Shown: positions 7,646 through 16,681 of the stretch, one piece after another | Numbering within the stretch: position 1 is the stretch's first letter | Layout of the letters: each line of letters begins with the position of its first letter | Source: RGIG5579 sp045655865 | GTDB lineage: Bacteria; Bacillota; Clostridia; Oscillospirales; SIG627 | Length of the DNA stretch: 41,526 nt | Direction: 5' to 3' | NCBI GenBank assembly: GCA_045655865.1 | Contig: JAZOQB010000041.1 | Span: 1-41,526 of the forward strand | Translations under genes and position numbers: made by a program | The notes under the pieces: model-generated | The model's database searches: none | Told to the model about the DNA's origin: nothing | The model's input: only the letters and a program-made list of their open reading frames with translations

Positions 7646-8473
7646 TCATAAAATGGAAAGTGGGATCAGACAGGGACAACCGGCAAATCCTCCACCGGAA
7701 AAGTCCAGTGCCACCAAGACCTGTGCCACTTCTTTTTGTTTTTTTCCTCGCCCTTTCAGGTAAAATCGAACCGCACGTGGCCGAAAGGCCAAAAGGCGGC
7801 CCGTACCGGAGGCAGTTCGCAGGGGAATGGGAATCAGTCCCGCTTCGGGAACCTCTTGGCCTTGCATCAAAGGATCCAGTATTTCCCCCGGAAGAAGAGA
7901 GCCTGCAAACTCCGCCTTCAGTAAGATCACCGGATCTCCGCTCTCCGGCTCCCGTAAAAACGAACCGGAGTCTACCAGTCCAAAGAAGACCTCCTCCCTC
8001 TCTTCCATAAAAATGGAAAGGCTGACCACAGCGGTATCCAACCGTCGCCGCAAGCTTTTGCCCCAAAGAGACCAGGCCCCAAATGCCAAGCACAGCACCG
8101 CAAGAAAGATCGCAAAACTCACCCTGGCGCCTCCGTCAGAAACATAAGAAGAAATTGACTGGACGGCTCCCCCTAGAAACAGTGACGTAAGATAAGCAAA
8201 AAGGCAAACAAAGAAAAAACGCCGAAAAGGCTTTTTCCCGAAAGCCAGAAAGATCATGGGGACAAAGACCAGCATGCCAAATGCAAAACGGATCCATGGG
8301 GGACCGGGCAAAAACAGAAAAAGAACCGAAAAGGCAGATCCGACAAAAGATGCGAGCAGCAATCGAAAGAGCCTGGCTTTTTCCGCAGTGATCAGGCTTG
8401 TTACTCCCAAAGCCACCAGATCCATAATAAAATTTAAGAAAAAATAAACATCTATGTACAAAACTTCTCTCAT
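7646..8473 (-). CDS. spoIIGA: Sigma-E processing aspartic protease SpoIIGA
   Basis: A 275-residue protein: five or so N-terminal membrane helices (to about residue 140), then a cytosolic aspartic-protease domain with FFGLVDSGSFL, where D168 is the catalytic aspartate. It cleaves the pro-sequence from pro-sigma-E in the septal membrane after a signal from the forespore (SpoIIR in Bacillus). It is slightly shorter than the B. subtilis protein (309). The ATG at 8473 has a GGAGGG site. Its position directly before sigE is the conserved spoIIG operon. Confidence 0.95.
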   Translation of the reverse strand: MREVLYIDVYFFLNFIMDLVALGVTSLITAEKARLFRLLLASFVGSAFSVLFLFLPGPPWIRFAFGMLVFVPMIFLAFGKKPFRRFFFVCLFAYLTSLFLGGAVQSISSYVSDGGARVSFAIFLAVLCLAFGAWSLWGKSLRRRLDTAVVSLSIFMEEREEVFFGLVDSGSFLREPESGDPVILLKAEFAGSLLPGEILDPLMQGQEVPEAGLIPIPLRTASGTGRLLAFRPRAVRFYLKGRGKKQKEVAQVLVALDFSGGGFAGCPCLIPLSIL

Positions 8474-8490
8474 TTTCGCCCTCCGATACC

Positions 8491-8535
8491 ATTGTAGACA
8501 TCTTCATTCTCATTTTTTGTCAAACAGAGGCGACA
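8491..8535 (-). promoter_or_regulatory. spoIIG-type promoter with long spacer and 0A-box-like sites
   Basis: Minus strand TTGACA (8518-8523) and TACAAT (8491-8496) are 21 bp apart instead of 17. The spoIIG promoter of B. subtilis is known for a similarly long spacer and for activation by Spo0A~P. TGACAAA (8516-8522) overlaps the -35 and TGTCGCC (8529-8535) lies behind it; both are imperfect matches to the 0A box TGTCGAA. Promoter hexamers are seen; Spo0A control is inferred. Confidence 0.65.
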
Positions 8536-8600
8536 AATTTTCGGCATACCTTTTTTGAATATCCGCATTTAGAATCCACATTTGCCTTTTTTTAAAAAAT

Positions 8601-8625
8601 GCGATATTATAAATATGTATATCGC
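8601..8625. promoter_or_regulatory. Inverted repeat upstream of the dehydrogenase gene
   Basis: GCGATAT (8601-8607) and ATATCGC (8619-8625) form perfect 7-bp arms around an AT-rich 11-bp centre, 40 bp before the start. The centre holds possible -10 hexamers. It could be an operator or just part of the promoter; it does not match the Rex consensus. Confidence 0.4.
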
Positions 8626-8664
8626 TTTTAAGCGTTTGCGCCCGAAAATAAAGGAGGACTCTCC

Positions 8665-9615
8665 ATGAGTAAAAAAATCACAATTTTGGGAACAGGAAAC
8701 GTAGGTTCCACCATCGCCTATACCCTCGCTCTGCGCAGCCAGGCCTCGGAAATCGTTTTGATTGATGTTAATCGCTCCAAGGCAGAAGGCGAAGCTATGG
8801 ACATCGCTCACGGCGCTCCCTTTTCCACGCCTTTGAATATCTACGCCGGAGATTATCCCGATGCAGCCGGCTCCGATCTGGTCATTGTCACCTGCGGATT
8901 CGGACGGAAACCCGGTCAAAGCCGCTTGGAACTTGCCAGCGCCAATACCAATCTGTTCCGGGAAATTGCGCCCAAGATCGCAAGCTTTTGCCCCAACGCA
9001 GCGTACATCATCGTGAGCAACCCCGTGGACGTTCTCACCTACGCTTTTATTAAGTTCTCCGGACTCCCCGCCTCCCAGGTCATCGGCTCCGGCACCATGC
9101 TGGACACCTCCAGACTGAGAGCGCTGGTTTCCCATCGCCTTTCCATCAGTGCCAAAAACATTCACGCTTACGTGTTCGGTGAGCACGGCGATTCCTCCGT
9201 ATTTCCCTGGAGCGTTACCAGTGTTATCGGCATGGACTTTAAGCAGTACTGCCGTTCCATCCAGCACTACACCGACGAGCAGACCGAGGTGTTCCTGCGA
9301 GGCGTGGAAAAAGACGTAAGAGAGGCCGGAAGCGAGATCATCAAGCGCAAAGGCGCCACCTACTACGCCGTTTCCACCTGTGTCTCTTCTATTGCCCGTG
9401 CTATGTTCTCCAGCAATGACTCCGTTCTCACTGTTTCCTGTCTTGCCCACAACCGCTACGGCATCAAAGAAGACGTTTGTCTCTCTTTGCCCTGTATCCT
9501 GGGCCCCAAAGGAATCGTGCGTGAGATTGATCCCCCGCTTCTTCCCGATGAGATGAAAGCGGTCCAGAACAGCGCCAAGGTGTTGAAAGAAACCCTTCTG
9601 GGCGTCGGTCTGTAA
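8665..9615 (+). CDS. L-lactate/malate dehydrogenase family protein
   Basis: A 316-residue NAD-dependent 2-hydroxyacid dehydrogenase with overall resemblance to L-lactate dehydrogenase. The dinucleotide motif GTGNVGS is at 9-15, substrate-binding R87 and R150 and the catalytic pair D147/H175 (in FGEHGDS) are present. The specificity position just before KPG is R81. Lactate dehydrogenases usually carry Gln there and malate dehydrogenases Arg, and Q102R is the classic change that turns Bacillus LDH toward oxaloacetate. The rest (GQSRLEL loop, ATYY later) is LDH-like. The true substrate is therefore open. AAGGAGG ribosome site; monocistronic, with its own terminator. Confidence 0.88.
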   Translation: MSKKITILGTGNVGSTIAYTLALRSQASEIVLIDVNRSKAEGEAMDIAHGAPFSTPLNIYAGDYPDAAGSDLVIVTCGFGRKPGQSRLELASANTNLFREIAPKIASFCPNAAYIIVSNPVDVLTYAFIKFSGLPASQVIGSGTMLDTSRLRALVSHRLSISAKNIHAYVFGEHGDSSVFPWSVTSVIGMDFKQYCRSIQHYTDEQTEVFLRGVEKDVREAGSEIIKRKGATYYAVSTCVSSIARAMFSSNDSVLTVSCLAHNRYGIKEDVCLSLPCILGPKGIVREIDPPLLPDEMKAVQNSAKVLKETLLGVGL

Positions 9616-9636
9616 AAGAAAAACAGCAAAATATGC

Positions 9637-9672
9637 AGAGCCCCCTCCAAATACGGATGGGGCTCTTTTTTT
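9637..9672 (+). terminator. Intrinsic terminator of the dehydrogenase gene
   Basis: AGAGCCCC..TCC pairs with GGA..GGGGCTCT around a short loop, followed by T8. It lies 20 bp after the stop. Confidence 0.85.
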
Positions 9673-9877
9673 GACCAAACATCAATATAAATTAAAAGGG
9701 GAAATGGCGGCGCGGAACTTTTTTGCAAAGCAAAAAGCCGTAGGCGCACAATCCGTTTTCATCCTCATTTTCAAGGTATTTGGATGCTGTGGATGCCGGA
9801 GCTGGCAAGAGAAGCACGTTCACTCTGTTTTTTACCTTTTTTCGCTATTTATTTTTCTATTTTTTCTTCTTTTTTGG
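9673..9877. other. Gene-free stretch between terminator and DUF1846 promoter
   Basis: The whole gap from 9616 to 9955 has no convincing gene. After the terminator come about 200 bp with a mixed-composition middle (9700-9830) and a T-rich end. Short open frames here have no ribosome site and no recognisable product. I see no structured RNA signature that I can support. Confidence 0.5.
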
Positions 9878-9906
9878 TTGAAATAAGAAGAAATCTATAT
9901 TATAAT
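9878..9906 (+). promoter_or_regulatory. Sigma-A promoter of the DUF1846 gene
   Basis: TTGAAA (9878-9883), 17-bp spacer, TATAAT (9901-9906), 50 bp before the ATG at 9956. A T-rich stretch upstream may act as an UP element. It probably also drives galE and the carboxypeptidase. Confidence 0.8.
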
Positions 9907-9955
9907 TGGTTTAATTGGTTTACGATTTCGTCAAAAAGGGCAAGGATAGCAATTT

Positions 9956-11440
9956 ATGTTCAAAATTGGCTTTGATAACGAAAAATACTTAAAACTGCAA
10001 TCGGAACGGATCAAAAAAAGGATCAGTACCTTCGGGGGCAAGCTGTACCTGGAACTGGGTGGAAAACTGTTCGATGATTTTCACGCCTCCAGAGTCCTTC
10101 CGGGTTTTCAGCCGGACAGTAAGATCCGCATGCTCATGCAGCTAAAAGACGAGGCGGAGATCGTTTTGGTCATCAACGCCTACGACATTGAAAAAAACAA
10201 GGTAAGGGGAGATCTGGGCATCACCTACGATCAGGATACTCTCCGTCTTATCGACGCCTTTCGCGAGGCAGGACTCTATGTGGGAAGCGTCGTTCTGACC
10301 CGCTTTGCCCAGCAAAGATCCGCCGAAAAATTCCAGCAAAAGCTGGAAAGTTTGGGGATCCGGGTGTACCGTCATTACTCCATTGAAGGCTACCCGGAGG
10401 ACATTCAAAAGATCGTCAGCGAAGAAGGCTACGGAAAAAACGAGTACATTGAAACCCGACGCAGCCTTGTGGTTGTCACCGCCCCAGGTCCGGGAAGCGG
10501 AAAAATGGCGGTTTGCCTTTCCCAGCTTTATCATGAAAATCTCCGGAATATCAAAGCCGGCTATGCAAAATTTGAGACCTTCCCCATTTGGAATCTGCCC
10601 TTAAATCACCCTGTAAACCAAGCCTATGAAGCCGCCACAGCGGACTTAAACGATGTTAATATGATCGATCCTTTTCATCTGGAAGCTTATGGGGAAACCA
10701 CCGTCAACTACAACCGAGACGTGGAGATCTTCCCCGTGGTGCGCACCATGTTTGAGAAGATCTACGGCTCCTCTCCGTACAAATCCCCCACGGACATGGG
10801 AGTCAATATGACAGGCTACTGCATCACCGACGACCAGGCCTGCCGGCAAGCATCTTACAACGAGATCATTCGTCGCTACTTTGCCGCCCTGTGTGATAAG
10901 CGCAAAGGTCTCCAGACAGACGGCGCCATCACAAAGCTCAAGCTTCTCATGACCCAAGCCAATATCGCCCCCGAGGACCGAGTCCTGGTGCAAGCGGCAA
11001 GGGAGAAAAAAGAAGAGACCGGTCAGCCAGCCACCTCCTTGGAACTAAACGACGGAAGGATCGTAGTTGGAAAAACCTCCAATCTTTTAGGCGCCGCCGC
11101 CGCTCTCCTTCTCAACGCTCTGAAAATTCTGGCAAACATCCCAAAGGAAGTGGATCTGATCTCCCCGGAGGTGATCGGGCCGATCCAGGAATTAAAAACG
11201 AAAAATTTGGGCAATCACAACCCACGGTTACATACCAACGAGGTGCTTTTGGCTCTCTCCATCGCTGCGGCACATGAAGCCAATGCCAAAGCTGCCATTG
11301 ATCAAATCCCCAAGCTGAAAGGGTGCGAGGCTCATTCCACAGTGATCCTTGCCGAAGTGGACGCCAGTACCTTCCGAAAGCTGGGAATGAACCTGACGTG
11401 TGATCCGGAATATCAAACAAAAAAATTATTTCATAATTGA
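9956..11440 (+). CDS. DUF1846 (UPF0371) family protein
   Basis: A 494-residue cytoplasmic protein of normal family length that opens with the characteristic FDNEKYLKLQSERIKKRI. A phosphate-binding-like loop, APGPGSGKMA, lies around residue 180. Family members have a solved two-domain fold with an ATP-binding-like site, but no accepted function. AAGGAT precedes the ATG at modest strength. It is the first of three same-strand genes; galE follows after 18 bp, and a shared transcript is likely. Family assignment is firm, function unknown. Confidence 0.9.
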   Translation: MFKIGFDNEKYLKLQSERIKKRISTFGGKLYLELGGKLFDDFHASRVLPGFQPDSKIRMLMQLKDEAEIVLVINAYDIEKNKVRGDLGITYDQDTLRLIDAFREAGLYVGSVVLTRFAQQRSAEKFQQKLESLGIRVYRHYSIEGYPEDIQKIVSEEGYGKNEYIETRRSLVVVTAPGPGSGKMAVCLSQLYHENLRNIKAGYAKFETFPIWNLPLNHPVNQAYEAATADLNDVNMIDPFHLEAYGETTVNYNRDVEIFPVVRTMFEKIYGSSPYKSPTDMGVNMTGYCITDDQACRQASYNEIIRRYFAALCDKRKGLQTDGAITKLKLLMTQANIAPEDRVLVQAAREKKEETGQPATSLELNDGRIVVGKTSNLLGAAAALLLNALKILANIPKEVDLISPEVIGPIQELKTKNLGNHNPRLHTNEVLLALSIAAAHEANAKAAIDQIPKLKGCEAHSTVILAEVDASTFRKLGMNLTCDPEYQTKKLFHN

Positions 11441-11458
11441 AGCAGAAAGGAAAATCCC

Positions 11459-12457
11459 ATGAAAGTACTCGTTACCGGCGGTACCGGCTTTATCGGCTCC
11501 CACACAGTTGTGGAACTTTTAGGCGAAGGCCACGAGGTGGTCATCGCAGACAATCTTGTCAATTCCTCAGAGAGCGTTCTGGACTCCATTGAAGCCATTG
11601 CCGGCCGTCGTCCTGTTTTTTATCGGGCGGATATTCGCGACCGGGCGGCACTTGACCGGATCTTTGAGGAAAACAAGATCGACGCTGTCATTCACTTTGC
11701 CGGACTGAAAGCTGTGGGCGAATCGGTGGAGATCCCCTTGGAATACTATCACAATAACATCACCGGCACTTTGATCCTGTGTGATGCCATGAGAGCACAT
11801 GGCTGCAAAACCATCGTCTTTTCCTCCTCCGCCACCGTTTACGGCATGAACAACACCTCTCCGTTCCGCGAAGATATGCCCACCAGCGCCACCAATCCCT
11901 ACGGTTGGACCAAATGGATGCTGGAACAGATCCTTTCCGATATTGCCTTTGCCGACAAAGAGTGGAGCGTGGTACTCTTGCGCTACTTCAATCCCATCGG
12001 AGCCCATCCCTCCGGCATCATTGGAGAAAATCCCAGCGGGATCCCCAACAATCTCTTCCCCTACATCGCCAGAGTGGCGGCAGGGAAGCTCCCCTGTCTC
12101 TCTGTTTTCGGCAACGACTACGATACCCCGGACGGAACCGGTGTGCGGGATTACATTCACGTAGTGGATCTGGCACAGGGTCATTTGAAAGCCCTTTCCT
12201 GGGCAGAAAAGAACAAAGGCGTAGAAGCAGTCAATCTGGGAACCTCCCAGGGAACCAGCGTTTTGGAATTGGTCTTAGCTTTTGAAAAAGCCAGCGGTGT
12301 GAAGGTCAATTATAAGATCGCTCCCAGACGGGCAGGAGATATTGCTTCTTGCTACGCCAACACCGAAAAAGCTGAGAAGCTCCTTGGCTGGAAAGCCAAA
12401 TACGGCATTGATGAAATGTGCCGCGACGGCTGGAACTTTATTCAGAAAAAAGGTTAA
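11459..12457 (+). CDS. galE: UDP-glucose 4-epimerase
   Basis: A 332-residue extended short-chain dehydrogenase. The NAD motif GGTGFIG is at residues 7-13, the catalytic Ser/Thr stretch is SSSATVYG, and the catalytic YxxxK is in NPYGWTKWMLE. The substrate region (RYFNPIGAHPSG) is typical of GalE. It interconverts UDP-glucose and UDP-galactose for the Leloir pathway and for surface polysaccharides. No other gal genes are nearby. The next gene, a cell-wall carboxypeptidase, suggests an envelope context. GAAAGGA ribosome site. Confidence 0.95.
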   Translation: MKVLVTGGTGFIGSHTVVELLGEGHEVVIADNLVNSSESVLDSIEAIAGRRPVFYRADIRDRAALDRIFEENKIDAVIHFAGLKAVGESVEIPLEYYHNNITGTLILCDAMRAHGCKTIVFSSSATVYGMNNTSPFREDMPTSATNPYGWTKWMLEQILSDIAFADKEWSVVLLRYFNPIGAHPSGIIGENPSGIPNNLFPYIARVAAGKLPCLSVFGNDYDTPDGTGVRDYIHVVDLAQGHLKALSWAEKNKGVEAVNLGTSQGTSVLELVLAFEKASGVKVNYKIAPRRAGDIASCYANTEKAEKLLGWKAKYGIDEMCRDGWNFIQKKG

Positions 12458-12460
12458 GCT

Positions 12461-13672
12461 ATGGCAAACAGGGGAACAAAAAGACCGACGTCAAGGCGAG
12501 TCGGCAAAAAAGCGTACCGCTTCAACCCTTTTCCCGCCATTCTCTCCATTCTCTTTCTCCTTCTCGTTCTGGGCGTAGCGCTCTTTCTCTTCCAAAAACC
12601 AATGATCAAAGCGGCAGAAGATCTGCGTTTTGAAGTGGGAAGCCAGGTGAGCGTGAACGATCTTGTTCTGGAAGTGAAAAACGGAACTCTTTTAAACGGC
12701 GCCGACACCTTCGATTCCGACAAAGCCGGAACCAAGACCATAACTTTACATATTCGTAACCGTCTTGGGATAGACAGCGAACAGCTGCTTAAAGTCGAAT
12801 TTTACGACGCCACCTCTCCTGTAATCACCGGGCCCGAGAGTCTTGCGGTCACGGTAGGGCAAGAGGCCAACCTCTTAGAAGGGGTAAGCGCCGTAGACAA
12901 CAGTGGCGAAAGCCTTCACATCACCGTTTCCGGAGAGTATAATTTTCAAACGCCCGGCGAATATCCTCTCTTTTTTGTCACCAGCGACAGTGCGGGAAAC
13001 GTGACAAGAAAAGCGTTCACTCTCACCGTTTTGAATTCCCCGTTTGATGACAATGGAAAGATGAAAAACGGAAACTACGTCACTTCCAAGGGCTACTCTT
13101 TGGAGATCAAAAACGGCATTGCCTATGTGGATGGGCACATGATCGTGAACAAGTCTTATTCTCTTCCCCGGGGGTTCAGCTCCACAGGGGACGGAACCCG
13201 CTCCATGCGCCCGGAAGCCGCCGATGCCTTTGCCCGCATGCGTTCCGCAGCACCCGCAGAAATTCAGCAGCAGATGATCGTCAAGAGCATCGTGCGGAAC
13301 ATTGCAGATCAAACGGTGATCTTCAACAATTACGTAAAAAGAGACGGCCTGGAAGCGGCGCTGACCTACTCGGCACGGCCCGGCCATAGCGAACATCACA
13401 CCGGTCTGGCTATGGATCTGGTCACTTCCGATTCCAGCGAGATCAACGATCCCAAATGTGCTCCAGCCTTGGCTTGGCTCAATGAAAACGCTTTTAAATA
13501 CGGCTTTATTCTCCGTTATCCGGAAAACAAGGAAAACGAGACCGGATATATCTACGAGCCCTGGCATTATCGCTACGTAGGCGTAGAGTTGGCAGAAAAG
13601 CTTTACAACGGTGGAGACTGGATCACCATGGAGGACTACTTCGGCATCGACAGCGTTTATCGCGGATATTGA
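12461..13672 (+). CDS. D-alanyl-D-alanine carboxypeptidase, M15B (VanY-like), membrane-anchored
   Basis: A 403-residue protein. A basic N-terminus and one membrane segment (about 27-48) anchor it. Two beta-rich Ig-like segments follow (about 55-195, including a region resembling cadherin-like/HYR modules with SAGNVTRK). The C-terminal M15 peptidase domain has zinc ligands in GHSEHHTGLAMDL and EPWHYRYVG. It should trim the terminal D-Ala from peptidoglycan peptides outside the cell. It starts three bases after galE ends. Nothing ties it to vancomycin resistance here. A terminator follows. Confidence 0.92.
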   Translation: MANRGTKRPTSRRVGKKAYRFNPFPAILSILFLLLVLGVALFLFQKPMIKAAEDLRFEVGSQVSVNDLVLEVKNGTLLNGADTFDSDKAGTKTITLHIRNRLGIDSEQLLKVEFYDATSPVITGPESLAVTVGQEANLLEGVSAVDNSGESLHITVSGEYNFQTPGEYPLFFVTSDSAGNVTRKAFTLTVLNSPFDDNGKMKNGNYVTSKGYSLEIKNGIAYVDGHMIVNKSYSLPRGFSSTGDGTRSMRPEAADAFARMRSAAPAEIQQQMIVKSIVRNIADQTVIFNNYVKRDGLEAALTYSARPGHSEHHTGLAMDLVTSDSSEINDPKCAPALAWLNENAFKYGFILRYPENKENETGYIYEPWHYRYVGVELAEKLYNGGDWITMEDYFGIDSVYRGY

Positions 13673-13728
13673 GAAAGTTCCCGGTGTTTTCTCCTTCTTC
13701 CATCCCAAATCTAAATAATAACGAAAAA

Positions 13729-13758
13729 ACGGTCGAGGAACATTCCTCGACCGTTTTT
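13729..13758. terminator. Bidirectional terminator between convergent genes
   Basis: Arms GGTCGAGGA and TCCTCGACC with flanking C/G and A6/T6 tracts on either side. It serves both the carboxypeptidase gene and the pro operon. A weaker GGAAGG hairpin lies at about 13780-13798. Confidence 0.9.
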
Positions 13759-13811
13759 TGATTTCTTAATCATCTATTCCTTCCCTTAAAGGAAGGTAAT
13801 GCGAAGACCTC

Positions 13812-14609
13812 TTATTTTCCCAATTCCACCGTCTTCTTATAGGCGGCGATCACCGCTTCCATAGCCGCACCCCGAAAGCCTGCCTTCTCCAAGGCACGAA
13901 CTCCTTGAATGGTGGTGCCGCCGGGGCTACAAACCGCATCTTTCAATTCTCCGGGATTGTGACCTGTCTCCAATACCATCTCCGCCGCGCCCGCTACCGT
14001 CTGGGCGGCAAAACGCAGAGCCGCATCTCGTGCCAATCCGCAAGCCACAGCGCCGTCGGCCAACGCTTCAATGAAAAGATACACATAAGCCGGTCCGCAT
14101 CCGTGCAACGCCGAGGCAGCGTCGATCTTTCCCTCATCCAGTTTCTCCAGTCTGCCGGCTTGCTTCAAAGCGGCAAGGAAAGCGTCTTCCGCGGCCCGGG
14201 AAACATTCTTTTGGCAATACACGATCTGTCCTTTTCCTACAGAAACCGGGGTATTGGGCATAATCCGAATGATGGATGCCCCCTCTCCCAACTGATCTGC
14301 CAAAGTGCTGATGGAAATTCCAGCCGCCATAGAAACCAAGGTGATGGCGTCTTGTCTTTCTTTGACAACCGGTGCGATCTCCGATAAAAGAAGGGGCAAT
14401 CCCTGGGGTTTGACTCCCAGGAACAAAAGATCGCACTCCCGGCACAAGGTAAGGTTATCCGACGCCTTTCCTCCGATCGCCTCTGCCAGAGCTTTTGCCT
14501 TATTTCCGTCAAAATCCGCCAGAAAAATGTTTGCATCCGGCATGCTCTTTGCCACGGCCCAAGCCAGTGCACCGCCCATATTTCCGGTTCCGATAAAACC
14601 TACTTTCAT
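13812..14609 (-). CDS. proC: Pyrroline-5-carboxylate reductase
   Basis: A 265-residue NAD(P)H-dependent enzyme catalysing the last step of proline synthesis. N-terminal dinucleotide motif GFIGTGNMGGALA; C-terminal dimerisation domain with the ALHGCGPAYVYLFIEA and CSPGGTTIQGVRALE signatures. Length is normal. Last gene of the proB-proA-proC operon, 18 bp after proA, with its own ribosome site (AGGAGAAAA). All three enzymes needed to make proline from glutamate are therefore present. Confidence 0.96.
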   Translation of the reverse strand: MKVGFIGTGNMGGALAWAVAKSMPDANIFLADFDGNKAKALAEAIGGKASDNLTLCRECDLLFLGVKPQGLPLLLSEIAPVVKERQDAITLVSMAAGISISTLADQLGEGASIIRIMPNTPVSVGKGQIVYCQKNVSRAAEDAFLAALKQAGRLEKLDEGKIDAASALHGCGPAYVYLFIEALADGAVACGLARDAALRFAAQTVAGAAEMVLETGHNPGELKDAVCSPGGTTIQGVRALEKAGFRGAAMEAVIAAYKKTVELGK

Positions 14610-14627
14610 GTTTTTTCTCCTCTTCTT

Positions 14628-15878
14628 TCAGCGCACCGTGCCATCGCCGTACACAAGATAGCGATAGGTGCAAAGTTCCTCCAAGCCCATGGGGCCTCGC
14701 GCGTGAAGTTTTTGAGTAGAGATTCCCATTTCGCAGCCAAGACCGAATTCCCCACCGTCGGTAAAGCGGGTCGAAGCGTTCACGTAAACTGCCGCGCTGT
14801 CCACCCGAGCAGTAAAGATCTCTGCAGCCAAGGCATCTTCTGTCACAATGGCTTCACTGTGACCGGTGGAGTGCAGCCGGATATGCTCGCAAGCTTCTTC
14901 CACGTCCTTTACCACAGCCACCGCCAGAACGTAATCTAAAAATTCCGTATCAAAATCTCTCTCCCCTGCCGGAGTCCCGGGGATGATCTTTTCTGCTTTT
15001 TCACAAACAAGAAGCCGAACGGGGCGCTCTTTTCGATCCGTCACCAATCTCTGATAAAGGCGGGGCAGGAACGTTTCCGCCACCTCTTCCGCCACCAGGC
15101 AAACCTCTGCGGCGTTGCACACCGACGGGCGGCTCACCTTAGCATTTTCTATAATGTTCAGCGCCTTTTCCAAGTCCGCCTTTCCATCCACGTAAACATG
15201 ACAGATCCCCGTACCGGTTTGAATACAGGGGACGGTGGCGTTTTCCACACAAGCTCGGATCAAGCCCGCTCCTCCCCGAGGAATGAGGATATCCACAAAG
15301 CCTTCTGCCCGCATCATTTCGTTGGCGCTCTCCCGGGACAGATCCTCCACCAAGCCCACCGCTTCTACAGGAACGCCCACTCTCTCAAGCCCTTTTCTCA
15401 TGGCGCGAACCACGGCGGCATTGGATCGGAACGCCTCTTTTCCTCCGCGAAGAACGCAGGCGTTTCCGCTTTTCAGAGCAAGAGATGCAGCATCGCTGGT
15501 GACGTTGGGCCGAGATTCATAAATGATCCCCACAACGCCAAGAGGACTGGAGACCCGGCGGATCAAAAGACCGTTGTCTCTTTTCACTTCTTTCAATACC
15601 CGTCCTACCGGATCGGGAAGACGGATCAGTGCGCGAATTCCCTCTGCCATCCCCCGGATTCGGTCCGGCGTCAAAGAAAGCCGATCCAACATGACCGGTG
15701 CGATGGTGCCTTTCGCCGCTTCCAGATCCTTTTCGTTCTCCGAAAGGATCTCCTCTTCCGACTCCAACAGTGCCTGTGCCATACTCTCCAAAGCACAATT
15801 TTTTTCCTCGGTGCTCAGGCGATTCACTGTAAAACTTGCTCTCTTGACCTCTTCCAAGATCTCTCGGGTCGTCTTCAT
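14628..15878 (-). CDS. proA: Gamma-glutamyl phosphate reductase
   Basis: A 416-residue aldehyde-dehydrogenase-fold enzyme that reduces glutamyl-5-phosphate to glutamate semialdehyde with NADPH. The catalytic cysteine lies in SRPSVCNAAEVCLV. The LRGGKEAFRSN and ECMGIS-type (LGCEMGISTQK) regions are conserved. Its ATG at 15878 overlaps the proB stop (ATGA), so the two enzymes that pass an unstable intermediate are coupled in translation. Confidence 0.96.
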   Translation of the reverse strand: MKTTREILEEVKRASFTVNRLSTEEKNCALESMAQALLESEEEILSENEKDLEAAKGTIAPVMLDRLSLTPDRIRGMAEGIRALIRLPDPVGRVLKEVKRDNGLLIRRVSSPLGVVGIIYESRPNVTSDAASLALKSGNACVLRGGKEAFRSNAAVVRAMRKGLERVGVPVEAVGLVEDLSRESANEMMRAEGFVDILIPRGGAGLIRACVENATVPCIQTGTGICHVYVDGKADLEKALNIIENAKVSRPSVCNAAEVCLVAEEVAETFLPRLYQRLVTDRKERPVRLLVCEKAEKIIPGTPAGERDFDTEFLDYVLAVAVVKDVEEACEHIRLHSTGHSEAIVTEDALAAEIFTARVDSAAVYVNASTRFTDGGEFGLGCEMGISTQKLHARGPMGLEELCTYRYLVYGDGTVR

Positions 15879-16651
15879 GTGTTGTTTCCTCCCGCTAAAA
15901 AACGAGTCCCCACGTTTTTTCCTGCCATGATATCATAGAGAATTTCGGGTTCTGCGCCATTGGCGATGATCATATCGCACCCGGCCCGGGTTGCCATCTG
16001 TGCAGCGTGAAGCTTGGTAGCCATGCCGCCGGTACCCAAATCCGATCCCTTTCCTCCCCCCAGAGCCAGAATCTCCGGTGTGATCTCATAGACCCGGTCA
16101 ATCAGCTTCGCATCGGGATCGTTGTGGGGGTCTGCGGTGTAAAGTCCGTCAATATCCGAAAGCAAGATCAAAAGTTGGGCGGCACTGGCCTCCGCTACGA
16201 TCGCGGCCAGGCTGTCGTTGTCCCCGATAACGATCTCTTCGGTCGCTACGGTATCATTTTCATTGATAATAGGAAGGACACCCAATTCCAACAGGCGAAA
16301 TACCGTATTGCAAAAATTGTGGCGGCTCTCTTCGTTTCTCACATCGTACCCGGTAAGAAGGATCTGGGCCACGGTGTGATGGTATTCAGAGAATAGCTTA
16401 TCGTAGGTGTACATCAATTCACACTGACCCACGGCAGCAGCGGCCTGCTTGGTAGGAATATCATGGGGCCGGGATCTCAGATTCAGTTTTCCCACGCCCA
16501 TGCCGATGGCGCCGCTGGAGACCAGGATCACCTCGTGACCGGAATTTTTCAGATCACTGATGACCTTGCAAAGGGTCTCCACTCTTCGAATATTCAGTCT
16601 TCCCGTAGAATGGGCCAGGGTGGAAGTTCCCACCTTGATTACGATTCTCAT
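15875..16651 (-). CDS. proB: Glutamate 5-kinase, short form without PUA domain
   Basis: A 258-residue amino-acid kinase with KVGTSTLAH at the start, the SSGAIGMG loop and INENDTV substrate segment. It phosphorylates glutamate, the committed step of proline synthesis. The C-terminal PUA domain of longer forms (about 367 residues in E. coli) is absent, a natural variant in many Bacillota; feedback inhibition by proline resides in the kinase domain. First gene of the operon, with a TTGTAA-TATAAT promoter in a symmetric divergent control region. Confidence 0.95.
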   Translation of the reverse strand: MRIVIKVGTSTLAHSTGRLNIRRVETLCKVISDLKNSGHEVILVSSGAIGMGVGKLNLRSRPHDIPTKQAAAAVGQCELMYTYDKLFSEYHHTVAQILLTGYDVRNEESRHNFCNTVFRLLELGVLPIINENDTVATEEIVIGDNDSLAAIVAEASAAQLLILLSDIDGLYTADPHNDPDAKLIDRVYEITPEILALGGGKGSDLGTGGMATKLHAAQMATRAGCDMIIANGAEPEILYDIMAGKNVGTRFLAGGNNT

Positions 16652-16681
16652 GTCTTTCTCTCTTTCCTAAAATTCCCTTTC

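Noticed and set aside
8569..9678. 369-residue minus-strand frame over the dehydrogenase gene
   Set aside because: Shadow of a conserved enzyme; it crosses the enzyme's promoter and terminator.
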